64,000 nucleotides of DNA from Xenopus tropicalis. Taxonomy: Eukaryota > Chordata > Amphibia > Anura > Pipidae. Below the pieces are notes generated by a model. The model did no database searches and had not been told where the DNA came from. It saw only the letters and a program-made list of their open reading frames with translations. Shown here in pieces: positions 44,007 through 55,522 of this stretch. How positions within the stretch are numbered: position 1 is the first letter of the stretch; each line of letters opens with the position of its first letter. The DNA lies in the NCBI RefSeq assembly GCF_000004195.4, contig NC_030681.2, positions 139,434,006 through 139,498,005 on the forward strand. The letters are read 5' to 3'. Position numbers and translations under genes: made by a program.

Positions 44007-45040
44007 TACAGAGCCCAGGGTGAGCACTTTTAGAAACTTTGAGAAACCCTAAATTGAATTTTATTTGCAAAACTGTTCTATCTAAGTCTATAAATCTGTT
44101 TTTACTATAACAATATTATCCTACAAGAACTATTTGAATGTAGAAAAGGAAAGAACAGTTACCTAAACTCAAGCAATAGAGCATTTCCTTCCATCTTATC
44201 TAGACCTGTGAATTCTTTACTCTTCATTCATTAAAGGCAATACCTAGCACCCACCGTATTACTCAGCTCCTCGGCACACTCGGCCCCATGAGTTACTATT
44301 AATTCTGGTTCTTTATCCCCAGTATTGAGGAATAAGCACAGTCGCTAAGCTCAGTGACCTGCTCAGATGACTCACACAAAACAAAGTATCTCTGATCTAT
44401 CACGTGCAGTCAATCTGTTTTTCATCCTATTAACATCTAATTGAAAAAACAGTGTAGCTCTGAGAATATACGCTTCATTTGTCTTTTTTCCATTAGCCTC
44501 TACCTGCAAAAATAAGAAATATATGAAGCTCACTTAGCTGCTGCTGGTCAGTCCAACGAGGAAAGGCATTTAGGGTTACACTTAATTACACTGCCACTGT
44601 ATAGTGAGAGATTGGGAGCATTAAACTTTAATAGTGTGTAATAGGATTGAAATGAGCTGCTTTTGGTATAAAACTGGCCTCTGGGTATTAGAAAAGAGGG
44701 AGTAAAGGGCAAAAAAATAAAAATTATGATATAACAAAAGTATTTTGTTGAAAGAAAGGAAAACTGACCGCTGGATTTCTCTGGGGACTCGAACTACTGT
44801 ATATCCCCACCAACGTGGATACCATTATTAGAAATACTGTTATACTGTACAGGCCAATACAAACAACATTTAGCTTGGAAAAGGGTAATATAACACTGTG
44901 GTGTATATGTAATACTGAAGTATGCGCTGTATTCCTGATCCAAAATGATTTCAATAAACAGTAAATGATTTAGAAGTGTGGGGAAAATGTTCCATTTCAT
45001 GTTTAGGAGGTAAGAACTGTAAATGCATAGAAGTCAAGGG
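44007..45040. other. No gene recognised
   Basis: 1.03 kb of AT-rich sequence. Overlapping 68 and 76-codon minus-strand frames near 44724-45000 have no motif. Confidence 0.45.
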
Positions 45041-45371
45041 TAGTGACGAGCAAATTTTTTCCGCCAGGCATAGATTCGCAGCGAATCCACATTTTGCCAT
45101 TGGGAATTGTTTCACGAAACTTTCGCAAAAATGTGCGTCAAAATGGGTACAGTCAAAATGGGCACGCCCGCATCACAATGGGTGCGGTCACTGAAAAAAA
45201 AAAAGGCGCATGTGACAAAAGAAAGACACGGGAAAAAAAAAAAAAAGATGTGGGCGCCAAAAGGACGTGGGCGGCAAAAAAGTCACATGGCAAACGTATT
45301 TCATGGATTTTTCGGTGTCGCCCTAAGTTTCACAAATTTTTCGGGAAACAGGATACATTCACTCATCAGTA
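45041..45371. mobile_element. hAT-type MITE, decayed right end
   Basis: Left TAGTGACGAGCAAATTTTTTCC with CGCCAGGCATAGATTCGCAG, right GGATACATTCACTCATCAGTA. The left 8-mer is GTCAAGGG; the right flank does not match. The flank AATGCATAGAAGTCAAGGG resembles the flank of the copy at 15644, suggesting insertion into the same older repeat. Confidence 0.75.
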
Positions 45372-45384
45372 GTATTTTTTCTCA

Positions 45385-45500
45385 CAGGTGAAAATTTTCG
45401 CAGCAACATTTTGCTGTGGTTTCACAAAAAATTCACAGATAGCAAAATGTGGAATTTTTACACTTTATTTAGGCCCAGAGAAAAAATGTGCACATCACTA
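45385..45500. mobile_element. Fragment of TAGTGATGAGCG hAT MITE (right end)
   Basis: TTCGCAGCAACATTTTGCTG through AATTTTTACACTTTATTTAGG to GCACATCACTA; left end missing. Confidence 0.55.
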
Positions 45501-46170
45501 TTAAGGGCTAAACTCTACGGAAGATTCTGATCAGATTTTGTGGGTCAGATTTAATCTACAGTAATCTTCCATGCAACACCATGCAACAGCATAAGGTTTT
45601 GTAGGATCCTGCAAAATCTGATGGATATGATTTTACATTCCTTGATATAAGTTCCTGAAGTCCCATAATGCATTGTAACTCATAATTCTACTTCCTGCAG
45701 TTACTTCCTGAAAGCTTCTACGTGCTAATCACCATTACGTATCATCATTTTTTTAATGGTTATTTAGTTATTTTTGCTTCTAAAAAAAAAGGAAGAAATG
45801 CAGGAGAAACAGACGGCTAACCAGACTTTGTGTGGGTACATCCGTTGTGTTGACAACAACAAGAGATCCTCTGCACTCACCCATTATCAATATATATAAG
45901 GCACTCTATGCATTAAGCTGCCAAGACATGTCTTGATTTTAAAAAAAGTTGTTAAATAAGTTGGTAAAATAATAAAATCACTGAGAAGGTAGTTTTCTTG
46001 TTCTACTATGTTACAGCTAAAAAAAATCCAACCACCTTGAATCTGGACAGTCTGCTAAATACAAGGGGTCTGTAACAAGAGATGCCATTTGATGGATCAT
46101 TTAGGGGTTTTTTAGTATCTAGAAATTATGGATTCGGTATTTCGCACAATAATATAGATTCCAAAGTGAC
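45501..46170. other. No gene recognised
   Basis: AT-rich spacer without repeat ends. Confidence 0.45.
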
Positions 46171-46661
46171 TATTGATGGGCGAAAAAATGCGCCAGGCAT
46201 GGATTTCGGCCGAATTTCCACGTCTTGGCATTGCCAGATTTTTTCGCTAAACAGGCACCAAAACACAGCAGAAAAATTCACCCCTCGTCCAAGAATCAAA
46301 AAAGAATTGGCTCGCTCGTCAAAAGAATTGTCTGGCGGCAAAAATAATTTTTTCTCTCATCAAAACAATAGTCTCTTGTTTCAAAAAGAATTGTCTTGTG
46401 CCAAAAGAATTGTCTCTTGCATCACAAGAATTGTCTCTTGCGCCAAAAAGAATTGTCTCTCATCAAAAGAATTGTCTCTTGCCCAAAAAGAATTCTCTCA
46501 TCAAAAGAATTGTTGCTTGCAAAACGCGTGCGACAATTTTTTGTTTGCTTTTGACTCGTGACATTTTCCCCGTTTTGCAAATTTTTCGCCATTTAATGAA
46601 TGCTTTGAAAGATTTGCAAATTTCTCAAAGAAGCGAAACGGGACAGATTCGCTCATTACTA
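46171..46661. mobile_element. hAT-type MITE with AAAAGAATTGTC minisatellite
   Basis: Left TATTGATGGGCGAAAAAATGC (one-base changes from the family end), right GACAGATTCGCTCATTACTA. Flanks AAAGTGAC and GAAGTGAG, 6 of 8. The centre (46300-46520) is a short tandem repeat of about 19-22 bp, AAAAGAATTGTCTCTTGC type, about ten copies. The element lies inverted relative to 29185-29883, and the unit is the complement of the same kind of module (AATTCTTTT). Confidence 0.8.
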
Positions 46662-46779
46662 GAAGTGAGTTGATTGTTTGTTATTAAGGGCAATGGGTAT
46701 TGCCTCATCTCATCTAGTTATTTATGGTAAAATGCAGGGAAAGAAATTACATATATTTTTTTCGCTGCAGTAAAGATTT

Positions 46780-47100
46780 CACTATTTCCCAAGATTTTAT
46801 ACCTCTTCTGGGTTCTCCCTATACACTTCCAGGAGAGAGTAGCTGACTCCCTATAGAAATCAATCATGAGCTTCATATGGGAAGACAAAAAGCCCAGAGT
46901 CAGACTAGCCGTTATGTGTTAGGCTAAATCAATAGGACCACATGCCTTTAGATACCTGGCAGCAAGGCTGATGGGCCAAATAGCTACATTTGCAAAAACA
47001 CTGCTTTGGGCAGCAGTTCTTAGATTAGGGATCGCTGCTCTAGGGCCATTGGACCTCCCAGATACACTCCGAAAAAGAAGAAGTTATCATTAAAGACAAT
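46780..47100 (+). pseudogene. L1-type ORF2 internal fragment
   Basis: Reads PKILYLFWVLPIHFQERVAD, then after a stop SIMSFIWEDKKPRVRLAVM, another stop, then FRYLAARLMGQIATFAKTLL. The LPK.LYLF...LPI and FIW..K.PR motifs are characteristic of the region just after the RT domain in L1-clade ORF2. Two in-frame stops make it dead. No tail or duplication seen, so this is an internal relic, older than the copy at 16670-17594. Confidence 0.8.
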
Positions 47101-47690
47101 GTAGAATGTGCTTGCTATATTTCATCATGTTTCTACTGCTGCACGAGATCCAGGATTCCACATCATATACATAAAAATGCACAGGGCATACTTGTCATTC
47201 TCAAGTGCCTGTGGGAAGATCCTTCAGAAACATTTCTGCATTGCTTATATTGTGCTGATTATTACACAGACGAACATTTTGCTTGCCCAATGAGACTGCA
47301 TTAGTGTTTGACCTTTAACCAAAGACATTATAGTTGCGAAATGCGTTGCGTGGCTGACAACGAACCATTATGTTAAGGGATTTCTCATATTTCTCTCAGG
47401 GCTCTAAAGAAAGGATAATACATGCGGGTATTTAAAAGCTAATTCATATGAAAAAAAATTCCTCCCCGCCAAGAGGAATAAATGTTAATTTTTACAAATG
47501 TATTCCTATAATTTACTGTAGTCACAACTTCAACATTAAATCTATTGTGTGTGTGTATAGGACATACATAAACTTGAATGTGCCAAATGCGTCACAATAT
47601 TTTATTGTCTGTACCATTAAAAATGCCAGATGTCATGGAGGATCTTCCACCATAAGCAGAATGAGTCCCATGTATAGGAGCAATATCCTT
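47101..47690. other. No gene recognised
   Basis: Chance frames only (up to 107 codons overlapping a LINE tail). Confidence 0.45.
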
Positions 47691-47797
47691 GTATGTATGT
47701 ATGTATGTATGTATATCTTTATTTATAAAGTGCTACTTATGTACCCAGCGCTGTACAGTAGAATACATTAATACAAACAGGGGGTTATTAAGATAAT
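47691..47797 (-). mobile_element. L2-type LINE 3' tail, short
   Basis: (GTAT)n microsatellite then CTTTATTTATAAAGTGCTAC and CCAGCGCTGTACAGTAGAAT; same family as 295-545, truncated after GGGGGTTATTAAGATAAT. Confidence 0.7.
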
Positions 47798-47954
47798 ATA
47801 TTATTACCTTTTACATTATTATATATAATACAATGTGTGAACGTGCGTAGGGCATGAATTCCAGGTGGTACATGCACTGGCACTGTCTGTATGACATCAT
47901 TAAAATATATACTGATAAAACACAAATCCATGAATATACTGTAAATGTTCTCCT

Positions 47955-48145
47955 TATAATTGGTTCTAAGTGATGTCATCAGTTATAATTGGTGCTTAGT
48001 GATGTCTTCAGTTATAATTGGTGCTTAGTGATGTCATCAGTTACAATTGGTGCTTAGTGATGTCATCAGTTACAATTGGTGCTTAGTGATGTCATCAGTT
48101 ATAATTGGTGCTTAGTGATGTCATCAGTTATATTTGTTGCTCAGT
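47955..48145 (+). repeat. 29-bp tandem repeat, 6-7 copies
   Basis: The unit ATAATTGGTGCTTAGTGATG plus TCATCAGTT is 29 bp, high identity, with ATAA/ACAA and TCATC/TCTTC changes. It includes the TGACATCA-like word TGATGTCATCA, a CRE/AP-1-like palindrome, in most units. Confidence 0.93.
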
Positions 48146-48353
48146 GATATAATTTCTGCCACATGACTCACTGAAACTTGAGTATTATAATAAATAATGT
48201 ACCCCCTGTTAAAAATGTTAAAGATATTAGAAGTCACCTGAAAGTTCCATGACCTTTATAAAAGCACTCGGCCTTTGGCCTTGTGCTTTTATACAGTCAT
48301 GGGTCTCCTTGTGACTTATTATATCCTTAAATTTGCAGTTTAGGAAAATGTAT

Positions 48354-48633
48354 TAGGGATGCACCAAATCCATGATTCGGTGAAGGATTTGGCCAAGATT
48401 CAGGCTTTTCAGAAGGATTCGGCTGAATCGACGGTCATGGCCGATCCCAATCAATTCCTAAAAATCATGTGACTTTTTGTGACATAAACATGGAAGTTAA
48501 ACATTTGAACTTTTAACCCTTCAAAGGCCTAATTAGCATATGCTAATTAGGATTCAGATTCGGTTCGGTATTCCTTTACAAAGGATTCTAAGGGTTCAGC
48601 CGAATTCAAAAAAGTGGATTTGGTGCATCCCTA
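48354..48633. mobile_element. hAT-type MITE, TAGGGATGCACC family
   Basis: A 280-bp element with TAGGGATGCACCAAATCCA at the left and TGGATTTGGTGCATCCCTA at the right, a perfect 19-bp inverted repeat. Flanks AAATGTAT and CAATGTAT (7 of 8) support hAT. A central palindrome CTAATTAGCATATGCTAATTAG is at about 48528-48549. It contains TTCGGCTGAATC/GATTCAG repeats. Confidence 0.9.
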
Positions 48634-49282
48634 CAATGTATATGTCTATATTTGACAAGAGTTATAAGTTATCTTCTCCTTTTTGTTGAGATGGATGTCA
48701 TTTAATGATAAACAGGCCAAGGCGACCTCTGCACCCCTACGTTAGGTAACTTTAGGTACATCTAGAAAAAGCCAAGAATGTTGGAATGTGAGAGACATGT
48801 TTGGTCTTGAACTGCTCTTTCTGATTTATTTATTGATGGATCATGAAATGATGAGCTTTGAAATTGGCTCCTGAATTCTGACCGGATCTGGTGTTAAACA
48901 AATATTAATCTGCACAATCATCTTATTGGTGGCCACTATCTACACATGTGTTGGAACCTATACTAACCACTGAACCCAGGGGTACCATTGTGCCAGGTCC
49001 CGTGTAAGGGGGCCTGGTCACATCCAAAAGCTATATAAATTGTGTAACTCCTGCAAAACCTGCTTAGAAAACAACTTGCCTAGAAACTTAAGTAACTTGC
49101 GCGCCAAACAAAAGACGATGCAGAGAAGCATTGCAGGGACAAACTCCACTGACCCCCAATGAATCAAAAAAGCATAAGGTTAATTCCACTGCTCCAATGA
49201 ACTGACTGACTTATTAGCTCATTATTATCCATTTTAACTATTTATATGAACTGCTTATTATAGAGTAACATCAGCTGTTTAA
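48634..49282. repeat. Unassigned repeat with AACTCCACTGACCCCCAAT block
   Basis: A block AAACTCCACTGACCCCCAAT followed by TGAACTGCTTATTATAGAGT occurs near 49140-49270 and again near 50590-50680; a diverged third lies near 50217-50300. The CR1-like element at 49283 sits between them. No gene recognised. Confidence 0.5.
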
Positions 49283-50068
49283 CTTGGGATCTATGCAGTG
49301 CAGTTTTGGGCTCCAGTCCTTAAGAAGGATATTAATGAGCTGGAGAGAGTGCAGAGACTGCAACTAAACTGTTAAAGGGGATGGAAGGGATAAACTATGA
49401 GGTTAGACTGTCGAGGTTGGGGTTGTTTTCTCTGGAAAAGAGGCGCTTGCGAGGGGACATGATTACTCTGTACAAGTACATTAGAGGGGATTATAGGCAG
49501 ATGGGGGATGTTCTTTTTTCCCATAAAAACAATCAACGCACCAGAGGTCACCCCTATAGATTAGAGGAACAGAGCTTCCATTTGAAGCAGCGTAGGGGGC
49601 TCCTCCCGGTGAGGGCAGTGAGGTTGGAGAATACCCTGCCGGGGGATGTTGGGTAGGGGGTTCCTCACGGTGAGGGCAGTGAGGTTGTGGAATGCCCTGC
49701 CGGGGGATGTTGGGTAAGGGGGTTCCTCACGGTGAGGGCAGTGAGGGGCTGGGGAATGCCCTGCCGGGGGATGTTGGGTAGGGGGTTCCTCACGGTGAGG
49801 GCAGTGAGGTTGGGGAATGCCCTTCCTAGTGATGGGGTAATGGCAGATTCTGTTAATGCCTATAAGAGGGGCCTGGATGAGTTTTTGAACAAGCAGAATA
49901 TCCAAGGCTATTGTGATACTAATATCTACAGTTAGTAATGGTTGTATATATAGTTTATGTATGTGAGTGTATAGATTGGTAGGTGTGGGTTAGGTGTGCT
50001 GGGTTTACTTGGAAGGGTTGAACTTGATGGACTCTGGTCTTTTTTCAACCCTATGTAACTATGTAACT
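49283..50068 (+). pseudogene. CR1-like LINE RT C-terminus, four 61-bp repeats
   Basis: 5'-truncated LINE beginning with YAVQFWAPVLKKDINELERV in one frame, then after a stop and frameshift LSRLGLFSLEKRRLRGDMIT and LYKYIRGDYRQMGD, typical of the end of CR1-clade RT. The segment after FHLKQRR is a tandem repeat of four units (starts at 49592, 49653, 49714 and 49778). The last unit runs into AYKRGLDEFLNKQNIQ, a stop, a 3' UTR (TTGAACTTGATGGACTCTGG) and ATGTAACT octamers to 50068. Confidence 0.87.
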
Positions 50069-51136
50069 ATTTACTAGTCTACATGAACTTTGCAACAGGG
50101 GAATGATTGGTATTGGGCCCCACAGCAACATCATTGGGCCCCTACACTTACACAATATACGTAACTTATTCCAAAACTTATATTACTTTTTAAAGAAACT
50201 TATGTAACTTATGTATGAACTCCACTGATCCCCCAATTAAAATACTGACTTATTAGCACATTAATTATTTTCACTAATTTTATGAACTACTACTGACTAG
50301 TTATTGGGCTCCACAGCAAGATCATTGGGTCCCTAAACGTATGCAGTTTATGTAACTTTTGTGACCAAAAGGAATTCTGGGAATGAATTCCAAACTCCTA
50401 AAAAAAAAATTCCCATTTACATGGGTTTATCCTATAGGCTACAGCTCACCCACTGGGTTTGAAGCAGAAGCCCGGATAATAGCTGATCAGATTCCCAACT
50501 ACAGACCGGGTAACTTATGTGAAAACTTCCATAACTTCCATATTAAGCAATGACAGCACAGAGCAGGCAGGTGGGTTAAAACTTGGGGCAAACTCCACTG
50601 ACCCCCAATAAAACTGAGTGACTTATAAGCACATCTATTAATAGAACTCTTAATATGAACTGCTTATTATAGAGTAACATCAGTTGTTTATATTGCATAC
50701 ACAAGGGCATGGCCAAAATGTTGGTACTGCACACTTGTATTCATCAGGGGGGCCCATAAAATAACTTGTGCGGGGCCCCAAAGTTTCTGATGGTGGCCCT
50801 GACTGAACCAATTGCACAAAGGCTTTAGCACTCTTTTCAATGGGTGGTGGACTCTTGACTGGGGTACCCAGTGGGCCCTAAGTAGCCCAGTCCAACACTG
50901 ATATTCATTGTATATGCACTTCCTGGATTTAGTTAACACTCGTGTCGCTTACTCTCTGGTATTAGCAGCCTAAAAATGCAAATAACCCAAAAAACTTGAA
51001 AAAATAGAAAATTAATATAAAAGCAAAAGCGCTTAGTGATGCACCCTGATTATGTTTACATCAATTCATTTTTTGGGTCTAAATTCCCTTTAAAGTTACT
51101 TGCAGATTAAAATTGAAATTAGAAAGGTAGTCATAC
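50069..51136. other. No gene; parts of an unassigned repeat
   Basis: Contains the second and third copies of the block described at 48634-49282, with GGGCCCCACAGCAACATCAT and GGGCTCCACAGCAAGATCAT words at about 50117 and 50309. No coding region. Confidence 0.4.
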
Positions 51137-51430
51137 AAACTGAGTCAGCAACTTATTGGCCAATGTATGAGCCCCAATGACAGGCTTGCACCAATGATAT
51201 GTGGCTGAAAATTGGGCAGATATCAACCAGACAGGTTAGAAAACCCTGTTGGACAAGGTGCTTTTTGTTGTGTTGACCACCATAGGCCCCACTGGATGAT
51301 CCATTTGTTAGGGCCAACAATTAGACCAGTTGGATTTGGCCAAACACATGGCTGGCCACTTCAGGCCCAGATCTGTTTGTTTGGTAAAGTTGGCAAATGA
51401 GCAGATCTGGCTCTGTATGGCCAGCTTTAG
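51137..51430. mobile_element. Diverged MITE of the GGCCATACACG type
   Basis: Ends CTCTGTATGGCCAGCTTTAG, as in the family at 2821 and 56848; the rest is too diverged to align by eye and the left end is uncertain. Confidence 0.4.
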
Positions 51431-51989
51431 ATCTCCTTCATGCCTCGCATACACCTTCACAGGTTTCTGCTACACAATTTCAATAGAGAGAACCAGCAGT
51501 GCACAGACTATAAACAGCCAGACAGATGCTACATTAAAACAATTTACATTCATAAATAGCTTTAAAACTATTGAAAATGTATAATAAATGTATGTTGTAG
51601 AGTAGCTTAGAATGACATTTTACTTTGGGCTCACACCAAGCAAGGTGAGGGTGTATTTGCTTTTATCAGTACTAGATCCCAGCTCGAGCAGGTCGAGTCA
51701 GTTACAATACCAGAATTTAATTATAGGTGGATTCTTCCTTTCTAAGAAAAGGGTGTGGAAGCCTGAGGGTAGAGCCGACTAAGCACGGATCACTTTCTAT
51801 TTATTTTCCCTTACACAGCCTGCATGAAGTATAAAGGCATTTCTTCTCTCAGTATTTATACCAATAATATTACATAATATAATAATAAGTGGAAGAGACA
51901 CTTAGAATTAAGTTATATATATCTGTAACAAAGGAATTAAAGTCAATATGTGAACAGTTAGGGCCCAAGCTCACTGTGATTTCTTTACT
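51431..51989. other. No gene recognised
   Basis: AT-rich; no supported feature. Confidence 0.45.
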
Positions 51990-52170
51990 GTGATACAGAC
52001 TGCAACTATATCTTGTATTTATCTGTATTTATTGTTATACTGTGTATTTATCTACTATTGTCTTAATAACCCCCTGTTTGTATTAATGCATTCTACTGTA
52101 CAGCGCTGGGTACATAAGTAGCACTTTATAAATAAAGATATACATACATACATACATACATACATACATT
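51990..52170 (+). mobile_element. L2-type LINE 3' tail
   Basis: Plus-strand copy: CCCCCTGTTTGTATTAATGC, CTACTGTACAGCGCTGGGTA, CTTTATAAATAAAGATA and a (CATA)n end of about seven units. It confirms which end of the module is terminal in the inverted copies. Confidence 0.75.
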
Positions 52171-52484
52171 TCTGGGCTTTAGGGTTAAATCACTCACTTT
52201 GGAACAGTACTTTAAAGGAATTTTCTTTAGAACATTTATTTGGTAGAAACCAATTGCTGCTGATTACAAGGTCATTCATATGACTTTGATTCGCTTAATG
52301 TTATTTTGTTCACCTTCCTTCTTTCATTTTATAGCAGGATTTAACCTTTTAAGTGCACCCCCAGAGAATCTATGGAGATGGCCCATTCTTTTTAATGCAT
52401 TGCCTTAGTAGTAGATCTGTGCTTTGGGTCTGTGGAAATGCAGATGTAATACCCTTGATCCAACATTTTTTTTATCAGAAATAA

Positions 52485-52623
52485 GAAGCTATCTATCTAT
52501 ATATTATCTATCTATCAATCTATCTATCTATTATCTATCTATCTGTCTATCTATCTACCTATCTATATATTATCTATCTACCTATCTATATATTATCTAT
52601 CTACCTATCTATATATTATCTAT

Positions 52624-52657
<34 letters not shown>

Positions 52658-52660
52658 GTG
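52485..52660 (+). repeat. (TCTA)n microsatellite
   Basis: Compound (ATCT)n with TATATATTATC interruptions repeated three times (near 52500, 52565 and 52590), implying slippage or unequal exchange of larger blocks. Gives a spurious Tyr/Leu/Ser-rich frame. Confidence 0.95.
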
Positions 52661-52909
52661 TCAATGACTGATTCGATCGGTTTCCATTGTTTCCAGTCCA
52701 GCCCTACAATGGGGACACCAAGACAGTAGGTTGGGGGCCTCAATTACTCCATTATGCATGCTGCGTAGAACCTCTTTCATAATACTATGTGTAATGCATT
52801 TCAGACAACCCAATATTGCAATCAGATCTCCTGTTTACCAGTACAAAGTCAACAGGTTATGAGAAATACAATCAACTTCAATTCCAGCATCATTGCAGTA
52901 AAGTACAGG

Positions 52910-53886
52910 TATGGGATCCTTTATTCAGAAACCCGTAATCCAGAAAATGCCATCTCACATATACTCCATTATAATCAAATAATTCTAATTTTAAAAAATA
53001 ATTCTCTCTGTAATAATAAAACAGTACCTGTACTTGATCCCTACTAAGATATAATTACCCCTTATTGGGGCAGAACAGCCCTATTGGGTTTATTTAATGG
53101 TTAAATGATTCCCTTTTCTCTGTAATAATAAAACAGTACCTGTACTTGATCCCAACTTAGATATAATTACCCCTTATTGGGGGCAGAACAGCCCTATTGG
53201 GTTTAATTAATGGTTAAATGATTCCCTTTTCTCTGTAATAATAAAACAGTACCTGTACTTGATCCCAACTAAGATATAATTACCCCTTATTGGGGGCAGA
53301 ACAGCCCTATTGGGTTTAATTAATGGTTAAATGATTCCCTTTTCTCTGTAATAATAAAACAGTACCTGTACTTGATCCCAACTAAGATATAATTACCCCT
53401 TATTGGGGGCAGAACAGCCCTATTGAGTTTATTTCATGGTTAAATGATTCCCTTTCTCTGTAATAATAAAACAGTACCTGTACTTGATCCCAACTAAGAT
53501 ATAATTACCCCTTATTGGGGGCAGAACAGCCCTATTGGGTTTATTTAATGGTTAAATGATTCCCTTTCTCTGTAATAATAAAACAGTACCTGTACTTGAT
53601 CCCAACTAAGATATAATTACCCCTTATTGGGGGCAGAACAGTCCTATTGGGTTTATTTCATGGTTAAATGATTCCCTTTTCTCTGTAATAATAAAACAGT
53701 ACCTGTACTTGATCCCAACTAAGATATAATTACCCCTTATTGGAAGCAAAACAAACCTATTGGGTTTATTCTATAGTAAAATGATTTTTAGTAGACTTAA
53801 GTTATGGAGATCCAAACTACGGAAAGATGCCTTTTCCGGAAAAACCCTAGGTCCCGAACATTTTGAATAACAGGTCCTATACGTGT
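52910..53886 (-). mobile_element. 113-bp-array MITE, complete
   Basis: Starts ACAGGTATGGGATCCTTTATT, has about seven units (52995-53780) and ends with arm TTAAGTTATGGAGATCC to AATAACAGGTCCTATACGTG. TA flanks both ends. Some units have TTAATTAATGG in place of TTATTTAATGG in adjacent copies, a local homogenisation mark. Confidence 0.9.
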
Positions 53887-53976
53887 ATATTGTTGCCATT
53901 TTTCCAATTGTGCCTCATGTCAAAACTAATGTAATTATGTGTGCATTTTGATGTATCAGATGCGATTGGGTCTAAG

Positions 53977-54290
53977 CAGGGCTGTCCAACTGAAGGACCT
54001 CGACCAGTTGTGGCCATTCAAAGGATTTTTATGGCCCCCCAGCCTGCTCAAAAGTCCATAGACTTCACTTATGACATCATCGTTATAATTTAATCTGGCC
54101 CCAATCTCCAATCTGTCAAGAATTTACCTTATTTCTTCCTGGATGCCCTCCTTAACCCTATCATCACCGTGCCATAACGCACCATGCCCATTTTACATAA
54201 TTGTCCCACCCATTTGACATTATTGCCCCACCCCTTTGTGCCCATCCCCCAGCTGCTGGTAAAATTCAACAGACACACTTGTCAGAGGCG
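53977..54290. mobile_element. hAT-like left end, CAGGGCTGTCCAACT
   Basis: CAGGGCTGTCCAACTGAAGG is near-identical to the end of the hAT element at 37555. The right end is not recognisable; the interior has GCCCCACCC-type words. Fragment. Confidence 0.5.
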
Positions 54291-54900
54291 GCAGGATGGA
54301 TGTGGTGGAACTATAGGAAAGCGCAAGGAGCATCTTTGAACGCAAGTAGAACGCAAGTAGAATGCAATGTGCAACCAGCTCTGTGGCTGTGGTGGTAAAT
54401 AAGCTCTGTTGCAGTCAGAAACAGCTCCTGTAATGAACACTTCAAATCTGTGGACTTGATATTTAATTTTAGGGCTATGGCATAAGTACTGAGAGTACTC
54501 TAATATAAACGAAAGAACAAAACTTTCCCGATACGAGATAATTCCCCTCCACAGAGTCAGGCATGTAGCCAGGGCACAGAGTTCAACAGAGAGAAATAAT
54601 ATATAATTGAATTACATGCAAGCATATTTACATTAGCTAATAAGCAAATAAACGACATGTTATATAACCAAATGCAAAGCAGATATTGATATTCTATTTT
54701 TCCCAAGCTCTAAAACAGCCCGTAATTACTACATACAGTAGGTAGGCACTGGGTGTGAATTCAGCTTATTATTAATTGGTTTTTCCTCCTTCCTGCTCTT
54801 GTTTTATGCATTTATATAGCTAACTATGGAACACATTGGTTTCCCTCTGCTACACTATAAATGCTGCCGGCCAATCATTGTAGAGCCATTTCTCCCTGAG
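54291..54900. other. No gene recognised
   Basis: AT-rich spacer up to the Penelope-like insertion. Confidence 0.45.
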
Positions 54901-55078
54901 GAACATTATTGACCTAAAGAAAAATCTTCAGCACACCACTTACATACATGTTCTCAGAGGGTGCTTGACTTCCACGGCCGCTCCCAAGCCTTTTCTCCAT
55001 GTATCTTTGCAAAGCACCCCAGTGTGTCGGCAATGCCTTTAAATCATTTATTTGCAGAAATGGACAAACAGCACAAGC

Positions 55079-55102
55079 TTTCGGGGGTGACCCCTTCTTC
55101 AG
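55079..55102 (-). ncRNA. Hammerhead-ribozyme-like core (relic)
   Basis: Minus strand reads CTGAAGA, then a stem-loop GGGG-TCA-CCCC, then GAAA, followed by GC-TTGT-GC, i.e. a CUGANGA / stem II / GAAA / short stem III order. The base after stem III is U then G, which does not fit the required UH cleavage dinucleotide, and stem I is not obvious, so it is probably inactive. Confidence 0.4.
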
Positions 55103-55194
55103 GTGAAATACACACAAGTGAACAATTTACTCATTAAATACCTTAACAGACCATGTGACACTACCATGTGACCCATTAACCCCATCACGGCTGC

Positions 55195-55522
55195 AAGCTC
55201 TTTTGGGCAGGGCCCTCTTCACCTCTTGTATCGGTTATTGGTTGCTTTATATGTTACTCTGTATGTCTCCTTGTAGATTGTAAGCTCTTTTGGGCAGGGC
55301 TCTCTTCCCCTCTTGTATCGGTTATTGATTGCTTTATATGTTACTCTGTATGTCTCCTTGTAGATTGTAAGCTCTTTTGGGCAGGGCTCTCTTCACCTCT
55401 TGTATCGGTTATTGGTTGCTTTATATGTTACTCTGTATGTCCAATGTATGTAACCCACTTATTGTACAGCGCTGCAGAATATGTTGGCGCTTTATAAATA
55501 AATGTTAATGTAATGTAATGTA
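55195..55522 (+). mobile_element. L2-type LINE tail with three 87-bp repeats
   Basis: A unit starting AAGCTCTTTTGGGCAGGGC occurs at 55195, 55282 and 55369 (87-bp period), then TTATTGTACAGCGCTGCAGA, GTTGGCGCTTTATAAATAAA and a (TAATG)n end. It interrupts the left arm of the Penelope-like element: the right arm lacks it exactly, so it inserted later. The signature TGTACAGCGCTGC...TTTATAAATAAA equals that of the other L2-type tails. Confidence 0.85.
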
